64,000 nt of DNA. It comes from Dolomedes plantarius. Taxonomy: Eukaryota; Arthropoda; Arachnida; Araneae; Dolomedidae. Where the stretch lies: positions 219,562,279 through 219,626,278 of the forward strand of contig OU015493.1 of the NCBI GenBank assembly GCA_907164885.2. Direction: 5' to 3'. Within the stretch, counting starts at the first letter, position 1. Each line of letters opens with the position of its first letter. Below are positions 44,901-55,729 of this stretch, in pieces. Both the position numbers and the translations under genes were made by a program. The notes below the pieces were generated by a model. That model was not told where the DNA came from. It saw nothing but the letters and a program-made list of their open reading frames with translations, and did not search any database.

Positions 44901-45919
44901 GTAAAGATTTGTTCATAAATTTTCAACTTTTCCTTAAATTCAGGGACGGATTTACAACCGTAAAGAATAACTTTATTGTTTGTTGAATCAGGAATTCCGT
45001 TTATGACATACTCAAACAGAGAGGAGTCATCGAGAGAACCTTTGTGTGCCAAATCTCTCATAGCTAAGAAATATTCTTGTAGGGTTTCAAACGGTTTCAT
45101 ACGTCGAGATTCCATTAATTTATGTAACTGAATACCGTTAATTTTGTCCGAAAATTCGTCTAATAAATGGTGCTTCAATTGTTCCCAATTTGTAATTCCA
45201 CGAATAGACCTAATTAAAGTTTGAGCGGGACCAGTTAAACATTTTCTAACAAAAGTAATTTGGTGAATTGGATTGTTTATCTGATATAAACAAAAAAGTT
45301 CTTCAACGTCAGATATAAAATTCTCAACACTGTAATTATCACGAGACGAGAAAGGTTTTATTAAATCAACAACGTCTTTCAGACTAAACAACTGGAAAGA
45401 GAGATTCGCAGTTTCAACTGAAGGCAATGAATTTTGATCTGATTCACCAACGGAAATGTGTGTATTTTGCTTATTCGAAGATTCTTTTGCGTCAATGGTG
45501 GGGGAAAAGGGAGATCTATTTTCCTCTATAACGCTGTTAGTTTGGGATGAACGTGCACCCGGAAGTGAGTCATCATTCACTTCGCATTCCGAAAGATCAG
45601 AAAATTCTGCTTTTAATAACGATAAATCACTAAGACTCATAAGAATGGTATTGGCACATTTGTCTGGGTCAGTTGAAAATTCTAAATGAAGTAGATTACA
45701 AATAGAAATCAAGTCTTTAAGTGAAAACTCTTTAAGTACTTTCTGTTTCGTTGCTTCCAACACGAATGGCTGTTTAAAACCTGTAAATTTACGTAATCTG
45801 GTACGATTTTGTCTGTCGCCGTCTGTACCAAAAATTAAACGATGTAGAACCTTTATTTGATTCGTACTACCGATTTTTAATGATTTTGCAATATTGGGGC
45901 AATCGTTGAGAGTAGCCAT
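41993..45919 (-). CDS. Gypsy-D Gag-Pol polyprotein, RT domain replaced by acidic segment
   Basis: 1308 codons, uninterrupted. Order: gag (residues 1 to about 365) with capsid-like FISDVEELFCLYQINNPIHQ; two zinc knuckles about 370-405 (CFSCGLRGHKSNQC, CYGCKSFGHVHANC); protease about 455 (ALCDTGSQATLI); a linker to RSRRLPFAEQKIVEKQIQDQ about 630, the usual entry of RT. Here RT should begin, but about 130 residues of Asp-rich sequence follow (DLDLFHDNDDG and DLDLLHDNDDD, a repeated unit). Then RNase H (LELHTDASSLGFGAVLLQQ, about 775), integrase zinc region (about 970), and an intact triad CDFLGPLP, ITDKGSAFTS and GNGQVERVHGT. No YxDD motif exists anywhere. Confidence 0.93.
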   Translation of the reverse strand: MATLNDCPNIAKSLKIGSTNQIKVLHRLIFGTDGDRQNRTRLRKFTGFKQPFVLEATKQKVLKEFSLKDLISICNLLHLEFSTDPDKCANTILMSLSDLSLLKAEFSDLSECEVNDDSLPGARSSQTNSVIEENRSPFSPTIDAKESSNKQNTHISVGESDQNSLPSVETANLSFQLFSLKDVVDLIKPFSSRDNYSVENFISDVEELFCLYQINNPIHQITFVRKCLTGPAQTLIRSIRGITNWEQLKHHLLDEFSDKINGIQLHKLMESRRMKPFETLQEYFLAMRDLAHKGSLDDSSLFEYVINGIPDSTNNKVILYGCKSVPEFKEKLKIYEQIFTRSQNFRQNNQKKIDASYLNVKVDNTRSPNTQPVCFSCGLRGHKSNQCLNKSYGKQCYGCKSFGHVHANCPKSYRNSKPKPDSQKPISDKTINALSPETSSKNPMHVDIQLAGIQLTALCDTGSQATLINEKTYRRIGSPPLQPTNIPFSGIGKNQVHSIGFFQDSIEIQTITLPAKIHVLEDDLIPFDVIIGIDFLQQTQFTFDEDGIRFTLDNNIFVNIANIPDDEAFPFDLSHILNSEIREEVQNIVTSYKPHKVQDTEIKRTILLQDEIPVNQRSRRLPFAEQKIVEKQIQDQGQICMSEKPLTSTQDKISRVEKMDNPIDFERDDDDDDANDLDLFHDNDDGKYLDDADASDLDLLHDNDDDNAFDIGTIKATLEPKIFDADDDALENESVKSEKVEPKFQVIEAPKPLEQIAAFQQLKGILSQNPVLHVFQQGYPLELHTDASSLGFGAVLLQQSDDGQFHPIHYFSRKTTVQQEKYHSYELEVLAVIEALKKFRNYLLGTKFKIITDCDAFQKTMHKKDLPAKIARWALMLDDFDYEVCHRPGRQMKHVDALSRNPILVITSNDITQKVKNAQDQDEFISQIKSMLESTPSDEFFVKNGILYKLHQDAELLVVPQMMQKEIVLNAHSQGHFASQKTELIVSREFFIPQLKKLVQEIISNCIPCILSSRKSGKQEGYLHPIPKGDAPLECYHCDFLGPLPSTKKCYKYLFTVVDAFSKFVWIYPVKSTSTKDALDKLSLQQTTFGNPSKIITDKGSAFTSSEFQSYCQEQSIEHISIATGMPRGNGQVERVHGTIIPVLTKLALDEPDKWFKYVPRLQRILNSTTTSSTKFTPFQLLIGVKMKQQEDLQIKNLLDEEHHQRILDDKEALRIEAKRNILRLQEENIRQYNKRRKPACKYKIGDKVAIQRTQFGTGLKLRPKFFGPYEITNINPNDRYEVRKLGHHDGPTITSTAADKMKQWCRN

Positions 45920-47069
45920 AACTATATACTAGGTTCAAACAATTATAGTACACAAATATACAAATATTCAAAACCAAAATCAATACTTATAATACGTAGG
46001 TACTCAAATTCAAAAATAAAATTTCAAATCGAAATTTCCTCAAATATCAATTCAATAATAAAATATTGATTCTCAAAATATGCATCAAAATAAGTAATCT
46101 TTAAAACAGGTTTTGTTCAAGAAAACAAAATTATGAACTAAAATAAGCATCAAATATCAAATAATAAGTTCTTCAAAATAATTTCTCTGGTTGAAGAAAA
46201 CAGATGACGTAAATTTAGATATGTATCAAGTTAGATATTACTTCAGCAAAATATTCATCAAATTAATCTTCAAAATAAATCACTGTTGAAGAAAATAGAG
46301 GATGTAAATGCAGCATCAAAATAATAGTTAAAGTTCTAATGTTAAAAGCATCAAAATTGGGAAATCGAAAGTATCAAAATTGTGAAATCGAAAGCATCAA
46401 AGCATTCTGCAAAATAAAAAATATTCTCGCAAGAAAACAGCAGAATTAAGTTCAACATCAAAGCGCATCAAATAAGCAAAGTTGTCATCAAATAAACATT
46501 CGCTTCGTCAAAATTATGCATCAAAATAATAATATAATAATCTTCAAAAGTATTCAATTCGCGATCTTTCAAAATATATATTATGTTGTGGTTTGTTCAA
46601 GGAAACAAGATTCTTCAAGTTAAATGTCGAAATTTTCCTCAAATCATCAAATAATTTCATCGAAATAGAATTCTCTTCAAGAAAACAGAAGTGATAAATT
46701 CAACGTCAAAGACCATCAAAAGTGAATTTAGCATCAATTAAATTCCTGCATCAAAAGAACGTTGAAATATCTTTCAGTTTTCTTAAATCATCAATAAGTT
46801 GAGAATTCCCTTAATCATCAAAATTTTCTTGAACAAGCGTCAACGTATGCATCAAATAATTTTAATATGATCCAAGTTACTTACAATTCTGGTTTTGGTT
46901 CTCATCATCCCATCAGAGTATCATCAGAGACCGTGGCACATCACTTTCGTTTTCGCTGGCGGTATCCAAAACCGAAATGACAGACAACAGTAATCCAGGA
47001 ATCATCAAAAGAAAATAGTTTTTCAGTCCAAGCTAGGGGTATTTTTCGAGTCCGAGGGCCGAGCACCCA
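45920..47069 (-). other. Gypsy-D leader
   Basis: About 1150 bp, AT-rich, full of loosely repeated CATCAAAAT, TTCAAAATA and AAGAAAACAG phrases. At its right edge the minus strand reads TGGGTGCTCGGCCCTCGG, a TGG-initial candidate primer-binding site starting right at the LTR. Confidence 0.7.
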
Positions 47070-47325
47070 TGTAGGCAGGAGTTAGTACTCCTTCCTTTAG
47101 AAGTGAATCATTAGACTTAATTATTTTGAACATTTAATTAAACTAGACGATGTTTACAAGACAGGACTAACACTTAGTATGAAATTAAAAAATAAACACA
47201 GAAGCATCAAAAGAGCTAAACATCGGGAGCTTGCAGAACAACACATCCGCTTAAAGTCCTTCGTGCCGCAGTAGTGAGGAGTGGAAGTTGTAGTAATAGT
47301 TCAGTTGTGTTGCCAAACTCATTCT

Positions 47326-47329
<4 letters not shown>
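47070..47329 (-). repeat. Gypsy-D 5' LTR
   Basis: 260 bp, about 99% identical to 41597-41856. Confidence 0.92.

Positions 47330-47368
<39 letters not shown>
47330..47368. repeat. (TA)n tract
   Basis: Short TA repeat between gypsy-D and the next host exon, whose acceptor lies 75 bp downstream. Confidence 0.95.
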
Positions 47369-47371
<3 letters not shown>

Positions 47372-47442
47372 GATGCCCGAGGTTGTATCGATAAAGACCG
47401 AGATTCGTGTCGATGACGAGTGTTTTTTTTTCCGCCCCTTAG

Positions 47443-47524
47443 GCCCTGGAGGAACCGCTGTACGCCACCGTGAAGCGAACCCCGAGGCCTCCCAGGTCCG
47501 ACTTCCACGTCTATCACTACCCAG
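47443..47524 (+). CDS. Dscam: Dscam-family exon: cytoplasmic tail part 2
   Basis: An 82-nt exon, phase 0 to phase 1, acceptor tttttttccgccccttag, donor gtgagt. It encodes ALEEPLYATVKRTPRPPRSD and FHVYHYP. The phase joins the exon ending at 31668. YATV is a possible SH2-binding site and the PRPP run a possible SH3 ligand. GC-rich like the other host exons, and placed after a 15.8 kb intron made of retroelements. Confidence 0.85.
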
Positions 47525-47893
47525 GTGAGTCCGTCCGAATACCTGTCCGTGGTGACGCCGTCGTCATGGAAACGTCCTACCGCGACTCGAAACAACCTTC
47601 TTTTCTTTTGGTGTAAAGCGCATATACATTACTCGCGCAGAAACAGCGTATACGTACGGTGAAACTCGTTCGCGACTCCGAAAAAACGGATCGTTCGGAG
47701 GGGTGGCAGTCGAAAGAAAAGGTTCGTTCCCTCTACGGGTTCCGGACAAAATAAGACCGTCGAGGGGGATGGTGGTGATGGCGCGCGCGGTGCCTGCTTT
47801 ACATGTCGATATTTGCCTCGTTAACTTTTATCTTGTGGGTTCCTGACATACGCTCGAAGTATATATCTATACATATATATATGTATATGTATG

Positions 47894-47935
<42 letters not shown>

Positions 47936-47945
47936 TATGTATATG

Positions 47946-48000
<55 letters not shown>

Positions 48001-48001
48001 G

Positions 48002-48059
<58 letters not shown>

Positions 48060-48138
48060 TATATGTATATGTATGTATATATATATATATATATATGCAT
48101 ATATATACATATATATATATATACATATATATATACAC

Positions 48139-48169
<31 letters not shown>

Positions 48170-48204
48170 CATATATATATATATATATTTATATATATAC
48201 ACAC

Positions 48205-48240
<36 letters not shown>

Positions 48241-48419
48241 ATATCGAGGAATATTCCGTTTCAAAAATTGAAACGTGTTTTAGCAGAGAGTGAAAGCCCT
48301 TTAAAAGAATTATAACATTCGTATTTTACTTAAGACAAAAGGTTTACCAGAAAACTCGAAACATAAAAGCATACTACAAACGAAACATCAAGAGCCGTCG
48401 ACTTTCGGTTTTCTTACAG
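47525..48419. other. Intron with a 390-bp TA microsatellite
   Basis: Between the last secure host exon and the candidate terminal exon. A TA tract with TGTATATG, TACACA and a final (TG)n run lies at 47855-48242; the rest is single-copy with no ORF of note. Confidence 0.7.
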
Positions 48420-48577
48420 ACAGATTTGCAAAAAACTGCTCGGTAACAGCAGCTCACTATGAATTGCCCGAAATCGACGCGGGGGAAAAGCTGAGGAGAG
48501 TGAACAACCAAGGAGGAAATGCGTATTTTCCTATAGCATCGCATCGACGCGATGGTATTCAGCTAGTCGTCGGCTGA
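48420..48577 (+). CDS. Candidate terminal coding exon of the Dscam-family gene
   Basis: A pyrimidine-rich acceptor (ctttcggttttcttacag) precedes a frame that continues from the phase-1 donor at 47524 for 52 codons to a TGA at 48575-48577. It reads DRFAKNCSVTAAHYELPEID, then AGEKLRRVNNQGG. Composition is hydrophilic, as for a cytoplasmic tail, with a YELPEID possible phosphotyrosine site. GC is lower than in the other exons, and I could not match it to a known Dscam tail, so it may be an alternative end or chance. Further exons beyond the window remain possible. Confidence 0.4.
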
Positions 48578-48861
48578 CGCAAATGTGAAGACTTAGCTTT
48601 CTTCTTTTTTGTCTCGTACTTATTTGCCAAATGAAACCACATTTCTTTCAGCGGACCGTGTGTAACTGTAGACCGCATCTCTCATGCAAATGTTTAATTG
48701 TATGTAAGGTTTGTTAGTGTGTCGGTGGGTCTGTCAATCTCCCATTAGAGGTTAGTCTATTTTCACGAGCCGTGTTAATTATTTCGTTATGAGCTCGTTA
48801 CTATATCTTATTATTCATATGATCATTAAATTATTTTTATGTATGAGAAATTTATATATAT
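48578..48861. other. Sequence after the candidate exon, no clear poly(A) signal
   Basis: About 280 bp, single-copy. No AATAAA seen; if the candidate exon is terminal, its poly(A) site is not evident here. Confidence 0.4.
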
Positions 48862-49884
48862 AAGATTTTTAATGTTTCTCAACCAGACCAAGGCTGCATG
48901 GTCAGTGTGAATCGTAAATTTCCTACCATGGAGGTAATGGTAGAACCGATCAAGACTGTCAACTATGGCGAGGCATTCAAGTTCTGTGATTGAGTAATTT
49001 ACTTCATAAGGTTTCAAGACACGTGAATGATATGCTATGGGATGTAACCCCCCTATCTTCACCTGGTTGCTTTAGAACAGTTCCAATTTGGTGTTTGCTC
49101 GCATCCACAAATAAGTGACAATCTTTTGTTACATCATATAAATGCAATATTGGTTTACAAATCAATAAATTATTAAGATCCTCAAAAGATACTTGGCACT
49201 TGTCTGACCATCCTAATTTTACTCCCCTTTTCAATAATGTATTTAATGGATGTCTTACTTTTGCATATTTTGGAATAAACTTATTATACACATTTATTGT
49301 GCCCAAGAATCTTTGGAGTTCTTTTACATTAGTTGGTGGTTTCAAACACTTTATCTTTTCAATATTAATGTTGTCTGGGACAATTTTCCCATTTGTTACA
49401 TTATATCCAAGAAAATTAATTTGTTGCTGCAGAAAAGTACATTTAGCTAATTTTAACTTTATATTCTCTTTTTTGAAAATGTTAAACAGTTGATCTAAAT
49501 GTTCAAGGTGTTGTTCTTTGGAAAAATTATAATATCATCGAAATAGTGGCATGCAAAGTTAACTTTATATTTATCTAAAATTCTCCTGAAAGTCCTATTG
49601 AATATTGCAGGGGCATTCTTTAAGCCAAATGGAAGTCTTAGCCACTCGTATAAGCCAAAAGTAGTGGGAAATGCCAATTTCTCAGTATCTTTTGGGTGGA
49701 CGGGTACATGCCAATACCCTGAGGTAAGGTCCAAAGTTGAAAAGTAATTAGCTTTGCTTAATTTATCTGAAATATCATCAATTCTGGGTAAGGGTTCTGC
49801 ATCTGTCTTAGTAATTAAATTTAGTTTTCTGAAATCAATACAGAGTCTAGTTTTCCCTTCATTTCGCTTTCTTGCCAAAGTCAC
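48862..49884 (-). pseudogene. Gypsy-C reverse transcriptase and RNase H
   Basis: RT from MTLARKRNEGKTRLCIDFRK, TLDLTSGYWHVPVHPKDTEK (Asp), NAPAIFNRTFRRIL and HYFDDIIIF (FDD). A short deletion and frame change near 49500-49525 follow; connection and RNase H resume at MKPPTNVKELQRFLGTINVY with CHLFVDASKHQIGTVLKQPG. Truncated in RNase H. Confidence 0.85.
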
Positions 49885-50131
49885 TGGACTTGAATATGAA
49901 CTATGTGATTTTTATGATTCCAGCTTCTAACAAATTTTTAATTTGGGTCCTGATTTCTTTTTTCTCAATTGGCGAAGTCCTGTATGCTCTTAGACTCACT
50001 GGTAAATCAGAATTTAGGATTATTCTTTGGGGTTCCATTCTTATTTTCCTTATTTTTCGTATGTCATATTTGTTAGTTGAAAACAGTCTATTATTTTTGT
50101 GCAGTAAATTTTTTAATTCATTATCAACATC

Positions 50132-50776
50132 TTAATTTTTGATTTGACAATTAATGTCAACATTTTCATAATTTGGGGTATTTTCTGCTTTTATTTCACC
50201 AGAATGTTCATTAAAATTTTCATTTACATCAGAATCAATACAGAAAATATCATTTTCTTTCTGTGAGTTCTCTGCATAAGGGTTAAACATATCAGAAACT
50301 TCAATTTCATGACCATTACTATTATTATTCACATGCTTATTATCACATTTATTTTCTAGATGTAATGAAATTTTACTTATATCACAAATATTAACCAACT
50401 TCAAAGAAATTCCATTTTGATACACACAAAATTGGTTAGAGTCAATTAATACTTTAAACTTTTTACACTCAGGAAGTCCCAGAATAAGATAAGGCAAGTC
50501 ATTGTCCAAAACATATGCAGAAATATTTCTAGTTATTTTCCCTATTTTCAAAGTTAATACACATTTAGTTGTAATTAAGATTTCACCCTGACCTTGCCTA
50601 ACCTTAATTGGAGAGCTTGAATAACATTTCAGTTTACACTGCTTGACTAGTTTTTGTGACATCAGACTAATAGTCAAAGCAGTGTCAATGACACAATTTA
50701 AAAAATTCTGTTTCTCATTTGTATATAGTCCTTTTGTTTTATCAACCCCATGATTTCTGATAACTTTCCCCCTCAA
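50132..50776 (-). pseudogene. Gypsy-C protease region
   Basis: 214 codons starting in the gag-protease linker. Protease site NCVIDTALTISLMSQKLVKQ with DTA, later LPYLILGLPECKKF. Frame breaks separate it from gag above and RT below. Confidence 0.78.
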
Positions 50777-50962
50777 TGACAGTAATTGTCATTCTGGCGC
50801 CTGATCTCTTTCAAATTCAGGTTCCTCATAATGATGTTTGTTGTCTCACACCGACATCTTATAAAATCTCTCATTAATAGAGCAAGTTTGTTCCCAATGG
50901 TAAGCATTACTTATGCCAGAATTAGAACATTTTTGACAGGGTCTAGGTGGTAAATCTGCATG

Positions 50963-51838
50963 TTATTGGTGGTGATTAATTTGGTTATTGGGTCCGGGTG
51001 CAAAATTCCTATTCAACTTGTGATCTCTGGGCTGCCATTGTCTGAATTGTTGCTGCTGACTATAATTAGGTCTAAACTGAGTTTGTTGATTATTATTAGG
51101 TTTAAATTGAGGCTGAGAAGAGTAATTTTGTCTAAATTGATGAGGTGGACTATAATTCATCCTAACTTGAGGTTGTTTGTAGTAATTCTGTGTAAATTGG
51201 GGCCTATTTTCAAATCTAGTGTTAAAAAAATTATCCCGATCCCCTTGATTAGCTTTGTTTCCTTCATTATTTATTTTGATTAGCTTATTAGCCAACACTA
51301 TCCATTCTGTCGTTGTTTGAGGAGGATTTGCAGCTATGGTCATTCTCATTTGAGCATTTAGGCCTTGTGTTAGGCCCTCTAGTATTAACTTCTGTGATAA
51401 CCCCAATCTTTTTCCTACATCAATTTTTTTATGAAAATATTTGGTTAAGTCATCAACATATTTAAATTTCAAATTGGAAAATTCAGAGAATTCCACGCTA
51501 TCCGTCTCAAAGAATAATTCTTGCAAAGTATGTTTTAGTTCTGTCCATTCTTGAATGTATAAACAGGAATTTATAAAGGGCGTAAGAGCTTCCCCTTTTA
51601 GGAATTTTGAAATACATCTTATTTTATGTTCATCTGAAACATTTGCCTGGGAAAATTTCTGTTCATTATAGGCAAGCCATTTTTGTAGTTTAATACCCCC
51701 CTCTGGGTCAAAAGGAATACAATCCCTGAATTCTTTCTCTAAATTATCAAGTTGAAATTGTTCCTTGCATACTGTCCCTTCATATTTATTTTCTGTTTGT
51801 TTCCCCTGATTTTCTGTTTTTATATTTTTTCCCTCCAT
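50963..51838 (-). pseudogene. Gypsy-C gag
   Basis: 291 open codons from MEGKNIKTENQGKQTENKY. Capsid-like region FDPEGGIKLQKWLAYNEQKF, a conserved QEWTELKHTLQELFFE block (Trp intact, in contrast with gypsy-A) and an Asn/Gln-rich C-terminus with repeated NY and PQ units. Ends at a stop shortly before the single CQKC motif, which lies in another frame. Confidence 0.82.
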
Positions 51839-52609
51839 TTTGTAAGTTTAACAAAATATCACAGTTATATACTTCAATTAAAAACAAGAATACAATACCC
51901 TCTACAAAATATATGATGACATTTTCGGAAAAAAAATTTTTTTGTTCAGGTTAGTGTTCAAAAAGTTTATAAAATAAATCATACGACCTGTTCTTGATCT
52001 GTTGAAAATTCGGAAGTCCCTTTACATAAAGGGTAGCGTCCAAGAAAAACTTTTAAAGGCTCCTCTGAACAGCGCTAGGCTTGCATTCAGGGAATAGAAG
52101 TAATTTCAACTCACACACAAGAACTGTACTTAGAAAAAATAATCAGCACACACATCGATGATTTTTGAACTAGTGGTGATTACACTCTTTGATGACACTC
52201 GTGATAAATTAACTCCGCAGCCCCTGGTCGTCACACGGCAAAAAGATAGTCTTGAAGTCCGGATAGAAGAACGATGAATTTAAATCCACAATCACTGTTC
52301 ATCACACGGGTAGATGGGCAGGGAGAAAAAATATATCTCTGTACAGCGCTGAATTGGAAAGAAAATGACGTAACACGTTGGCGGTGACCTACTTTCATTT
52401 TCTGCGTTGCTGACTTGTCGCGGCGAAATTAACTAAAACACTGAACCGGTGGGAAAAAATGTATCAGCCGACGATCCTTATGGCAATGGAACTCCTTTGT
52501 GATCTTCTCGCAGCAGGTGAAATAATCGTGCCGGCTCTTTGTGATATGGGGAGAACGGCCGCCGGTCATTGCAAAGAAGAATGCTGCAACCCCACATCAC
52601 AGTCAACTC
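51839..52609 (-). other. Gypsy-C untranslated leader
   Basis: About 770 bp between gag and the 5' LTR, parallel to the gypsy-A leader but of largely different sequence. Confidence 0.55.
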
Positions 52610-53300
<691 letters not shown>

Positions 53301-53847
53301 AAGCACTGTTGAATCATTGTTTCAGGTTTAAAATTCAACCAAAAATCGAAATTTTTAAATAGACACTTAAAATCAGGTTTATATGAATGAGAAAGATTTC
53401 ATCATGCAGGTGATGTAAATATTTTCTTTGTAAGATAAAAACTCGAGGAGCATCGATATTACATCCACATTTGTGACGATATTTCTCGAAAAAGTGGGTT
53501 TAATATTTTTGATGAAAATATTAGTCTGTTTTAAATTATTTTTAAACAAATGAGGTCTTGTTTGAAGGAAAAATGTCCGTAGTCTTAGATTGTAAAAGGA
53601 TCAAAATTGTACGATTAATTTTTGGCGAGTTATCGTAATCTGAACATGAAAAAGTCAATATTTTTCCACAAACATAATATAAAAAAAAACTTAAAAGTCC
53701 TACGAAGATGAGACATGTCTTACTTTCTTTCCCGCATTTTTCTGCATCTATTAGTATTGGTCTCGACCCCATACCCCCAGCGGTTTCGGAGGAGACAGCG
53801 TACAAGCTTTTGACAGCGACAGCGGCGGCTCCAGTTACTTTTTTTTA

Positions 53848-54075
<228 letters not shown>

Positions 54076-54079
54076 CCAA

Positions 54080-54300
54080 CAAACACAGAGGCATCGGGCC
54101 GGGGTCGGAAGGTTCCGGCCAGCCGATTTCACCACTGCCGGGCCGGCGCATTAGGTCAGTATCGTTTCCGTCACGGCTGTGTCCTCTCGCCCGCGACTAC
54201 CCCGTCGACTGCCGGGCCGCTTCCGGTAGGATTCGAGCCATCGTTCATCCGACTGCGAACCGTTAGGCAGCCGCGATTAAGCCATCGATGCTGACAGATA
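54080..54300 (-). mobile_element. tRNA-derived SINE with (TA)n tail
   Basis: On the minus strand TGGCTTAATCGCGG (54283-54270) fits an A box and GGCTCGAATCC (54242-54232) a B box with one mismatch. A GC-rich body with CCGGCCCGGCAGT follows, then the TA tail. This is the SINE order: tRNA head, body, simple-repeat tail. Confidence 0.6.
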
Positions 54301-54945
54301 GCCGGAGCGTAACCGGAGGTTGACGGGCCGGTTACGGGAGCAATAATTAGTGTCGACATACCGTCATCTACCCATCTCGTAAACAGCAATGTGCCGTAGG
54401 TCCGGGCATCATGCCAGCATTCTACCAGAATCGAACCGCCGGCAGTTTTTCAAAGTTTTGCGTAGGACCCTTTCGTTTATATGCTTATTTTTATTTATTT
54501 CATTGACGAATAACCTCTGATATCAACCCTTTCACTTATATTATTATTTTTTTGCCTTCATATTTCTATTATTCTTTCCAGTTTTGCCTTATGTATTTTT
54601 AGGTATTACCAGTATTTTTAGGAACAAAACCTCATTTTGTATTAAGATACATTTACCCAAATTTGAAAGTTAAGATAACATTAATACCAACCATTAAAGC
54701 TAAATCATCTTTCCATTCGATCTAAGGTTCCAGTTTGTTTTTTTTAAATTTAGAATGAGATTATAGTATGTAAAACAGTACTACTTTAATAATTAACCCA
54801 AAAAATTTGTACTTCCCCAGTATAAAATTTATTAACATAATTTGATAAATTTATAAACATAAATTTGATACATTAATTTTTCAAACCTGAGTAATGTGTA
54901 GTGTGTATGATGAAACTCATCATTGCGAGCTTATGAAAACTTGCT
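54300..54945. other. AT-rich sequence, nothing recognised
   Basis: The first 140 bp are GC-richer and may be upstream flank of the SINE; the rest is AT-rich single-copy. Confidence 0.4.
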
Positions 54946-54947
54946 CA

Positions 54948-55050
54948 GAAGAATTTATTTAAATTATTTTTTGGTGTAGAGTTAATAAATGCTCTACAGA
55001 TAAGAAAATTATTTTTTGCATAGTTTTGTGAATTAAAGAGTAATTCATTA
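54948..55050 (+). repeat. 100-bp direct repeat, copy 1
   Basis: Shares GAATTTATTTAAATTATTTT, GTAGAGTTA and AAAATTATTTTTTGCATAG with 55446-55550 in the same order, at roughly 90% identity by eye. Confidence 0.75.
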
Positions 55051-55249
55051 AATTCTTATAAGTCATTTTTTAAAAAATATTTTCTTTTATATTATATTGG
55101 ACATTCAATATCCAACACTTGATAGTACTATTTTTGAGAAATAGTACTATGATAGTAATATTTCTCAAAAATAGTAGTATGATAGTAATATCTTCTATTG
55201 TAATTTTGAGAAATAATTATAGACACACATGTTTTTAAATACAGAAAAG

Positions 55250-55360
55250 AGCTGGTTTAAAGTAAAAATAGTTTATTTAGAAAGTACATAGCACATTTAC
55301 ACAATTTATTTCTATAAAACAGGATCCTTTCGCTGTAGCTCTGTTCCATCTGTACAGCTT
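55250..55360 (-). ncRNA. Candidate terminal exon of a minus-strand transcript
   Basis: On the minus strand a strong acceptor (TTTCTTTTTTTTCCCCTAG) ends at 55361, and two AATAAA signals follow (55310-55305 and 55277-55272). None of the three frames is long. It could be the last exon of a short noncoding RNA or a 3' UTR. Confidence 0.4.
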
Positions 55361-55445
55361 CTAGGGGAAAAAAAAGAAAGAAAATCAGTTCATAAATTTA
55401 TGTGAAAGGAAAATGACTCCCATCCCCTGATATAATTTATGAATC

Positions 55446-55550
55446 AAAAGAATTTATTTAAATTATTTTTTGATGTAGAGTTAGTAAATGCTCTGCAGAT
55501 AAGAAAATTATTTTTTGCATAGTTTTGTACATTAAAGGGTAATTTATTGT
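55446..55550 (+). repeat. 100-bp direct repeat, copy 2
   Basis: Partner of 54948-55050, about 500 bp apart; the candidate terminal exon lies between them. Confidence 0.75.
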
Positions 55551-55729
55551 TGTAAAAATAGTTGATTGTTGAAAGTAGTTGAAAAAATCCATTGTTGATA
55601 AAGTAGAATTAAATAAATCCAATTAGGAAATATAAATTCTGAGACAGGGGTTTAAAAAAACTTGATATAAAACAGCACCCAACACACGAGTGCAGTTTTA
55701 AATCTGTTGTCATTTTATTGATAACTACT

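Larger units (their letters stand above)
41597..47329 (-). mobile_element. Gypsy-D: young LTR element lacking reverse transcriptase
   Basis: 5733 bp between LTRs 41597-41856 and 47070-47329, both 260 bp and differing at only about two positions. TATATA flanks each side. A single ORF (45919-41993) fills most of the interior, with a leader of about 1150 bp rich in CATCAAA units and a 136-bp end. LTR identity and the open frame indicate recent movement although the RT is missing, so its mobility must have depended on enzyme from another element. Confidence 0.93.
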
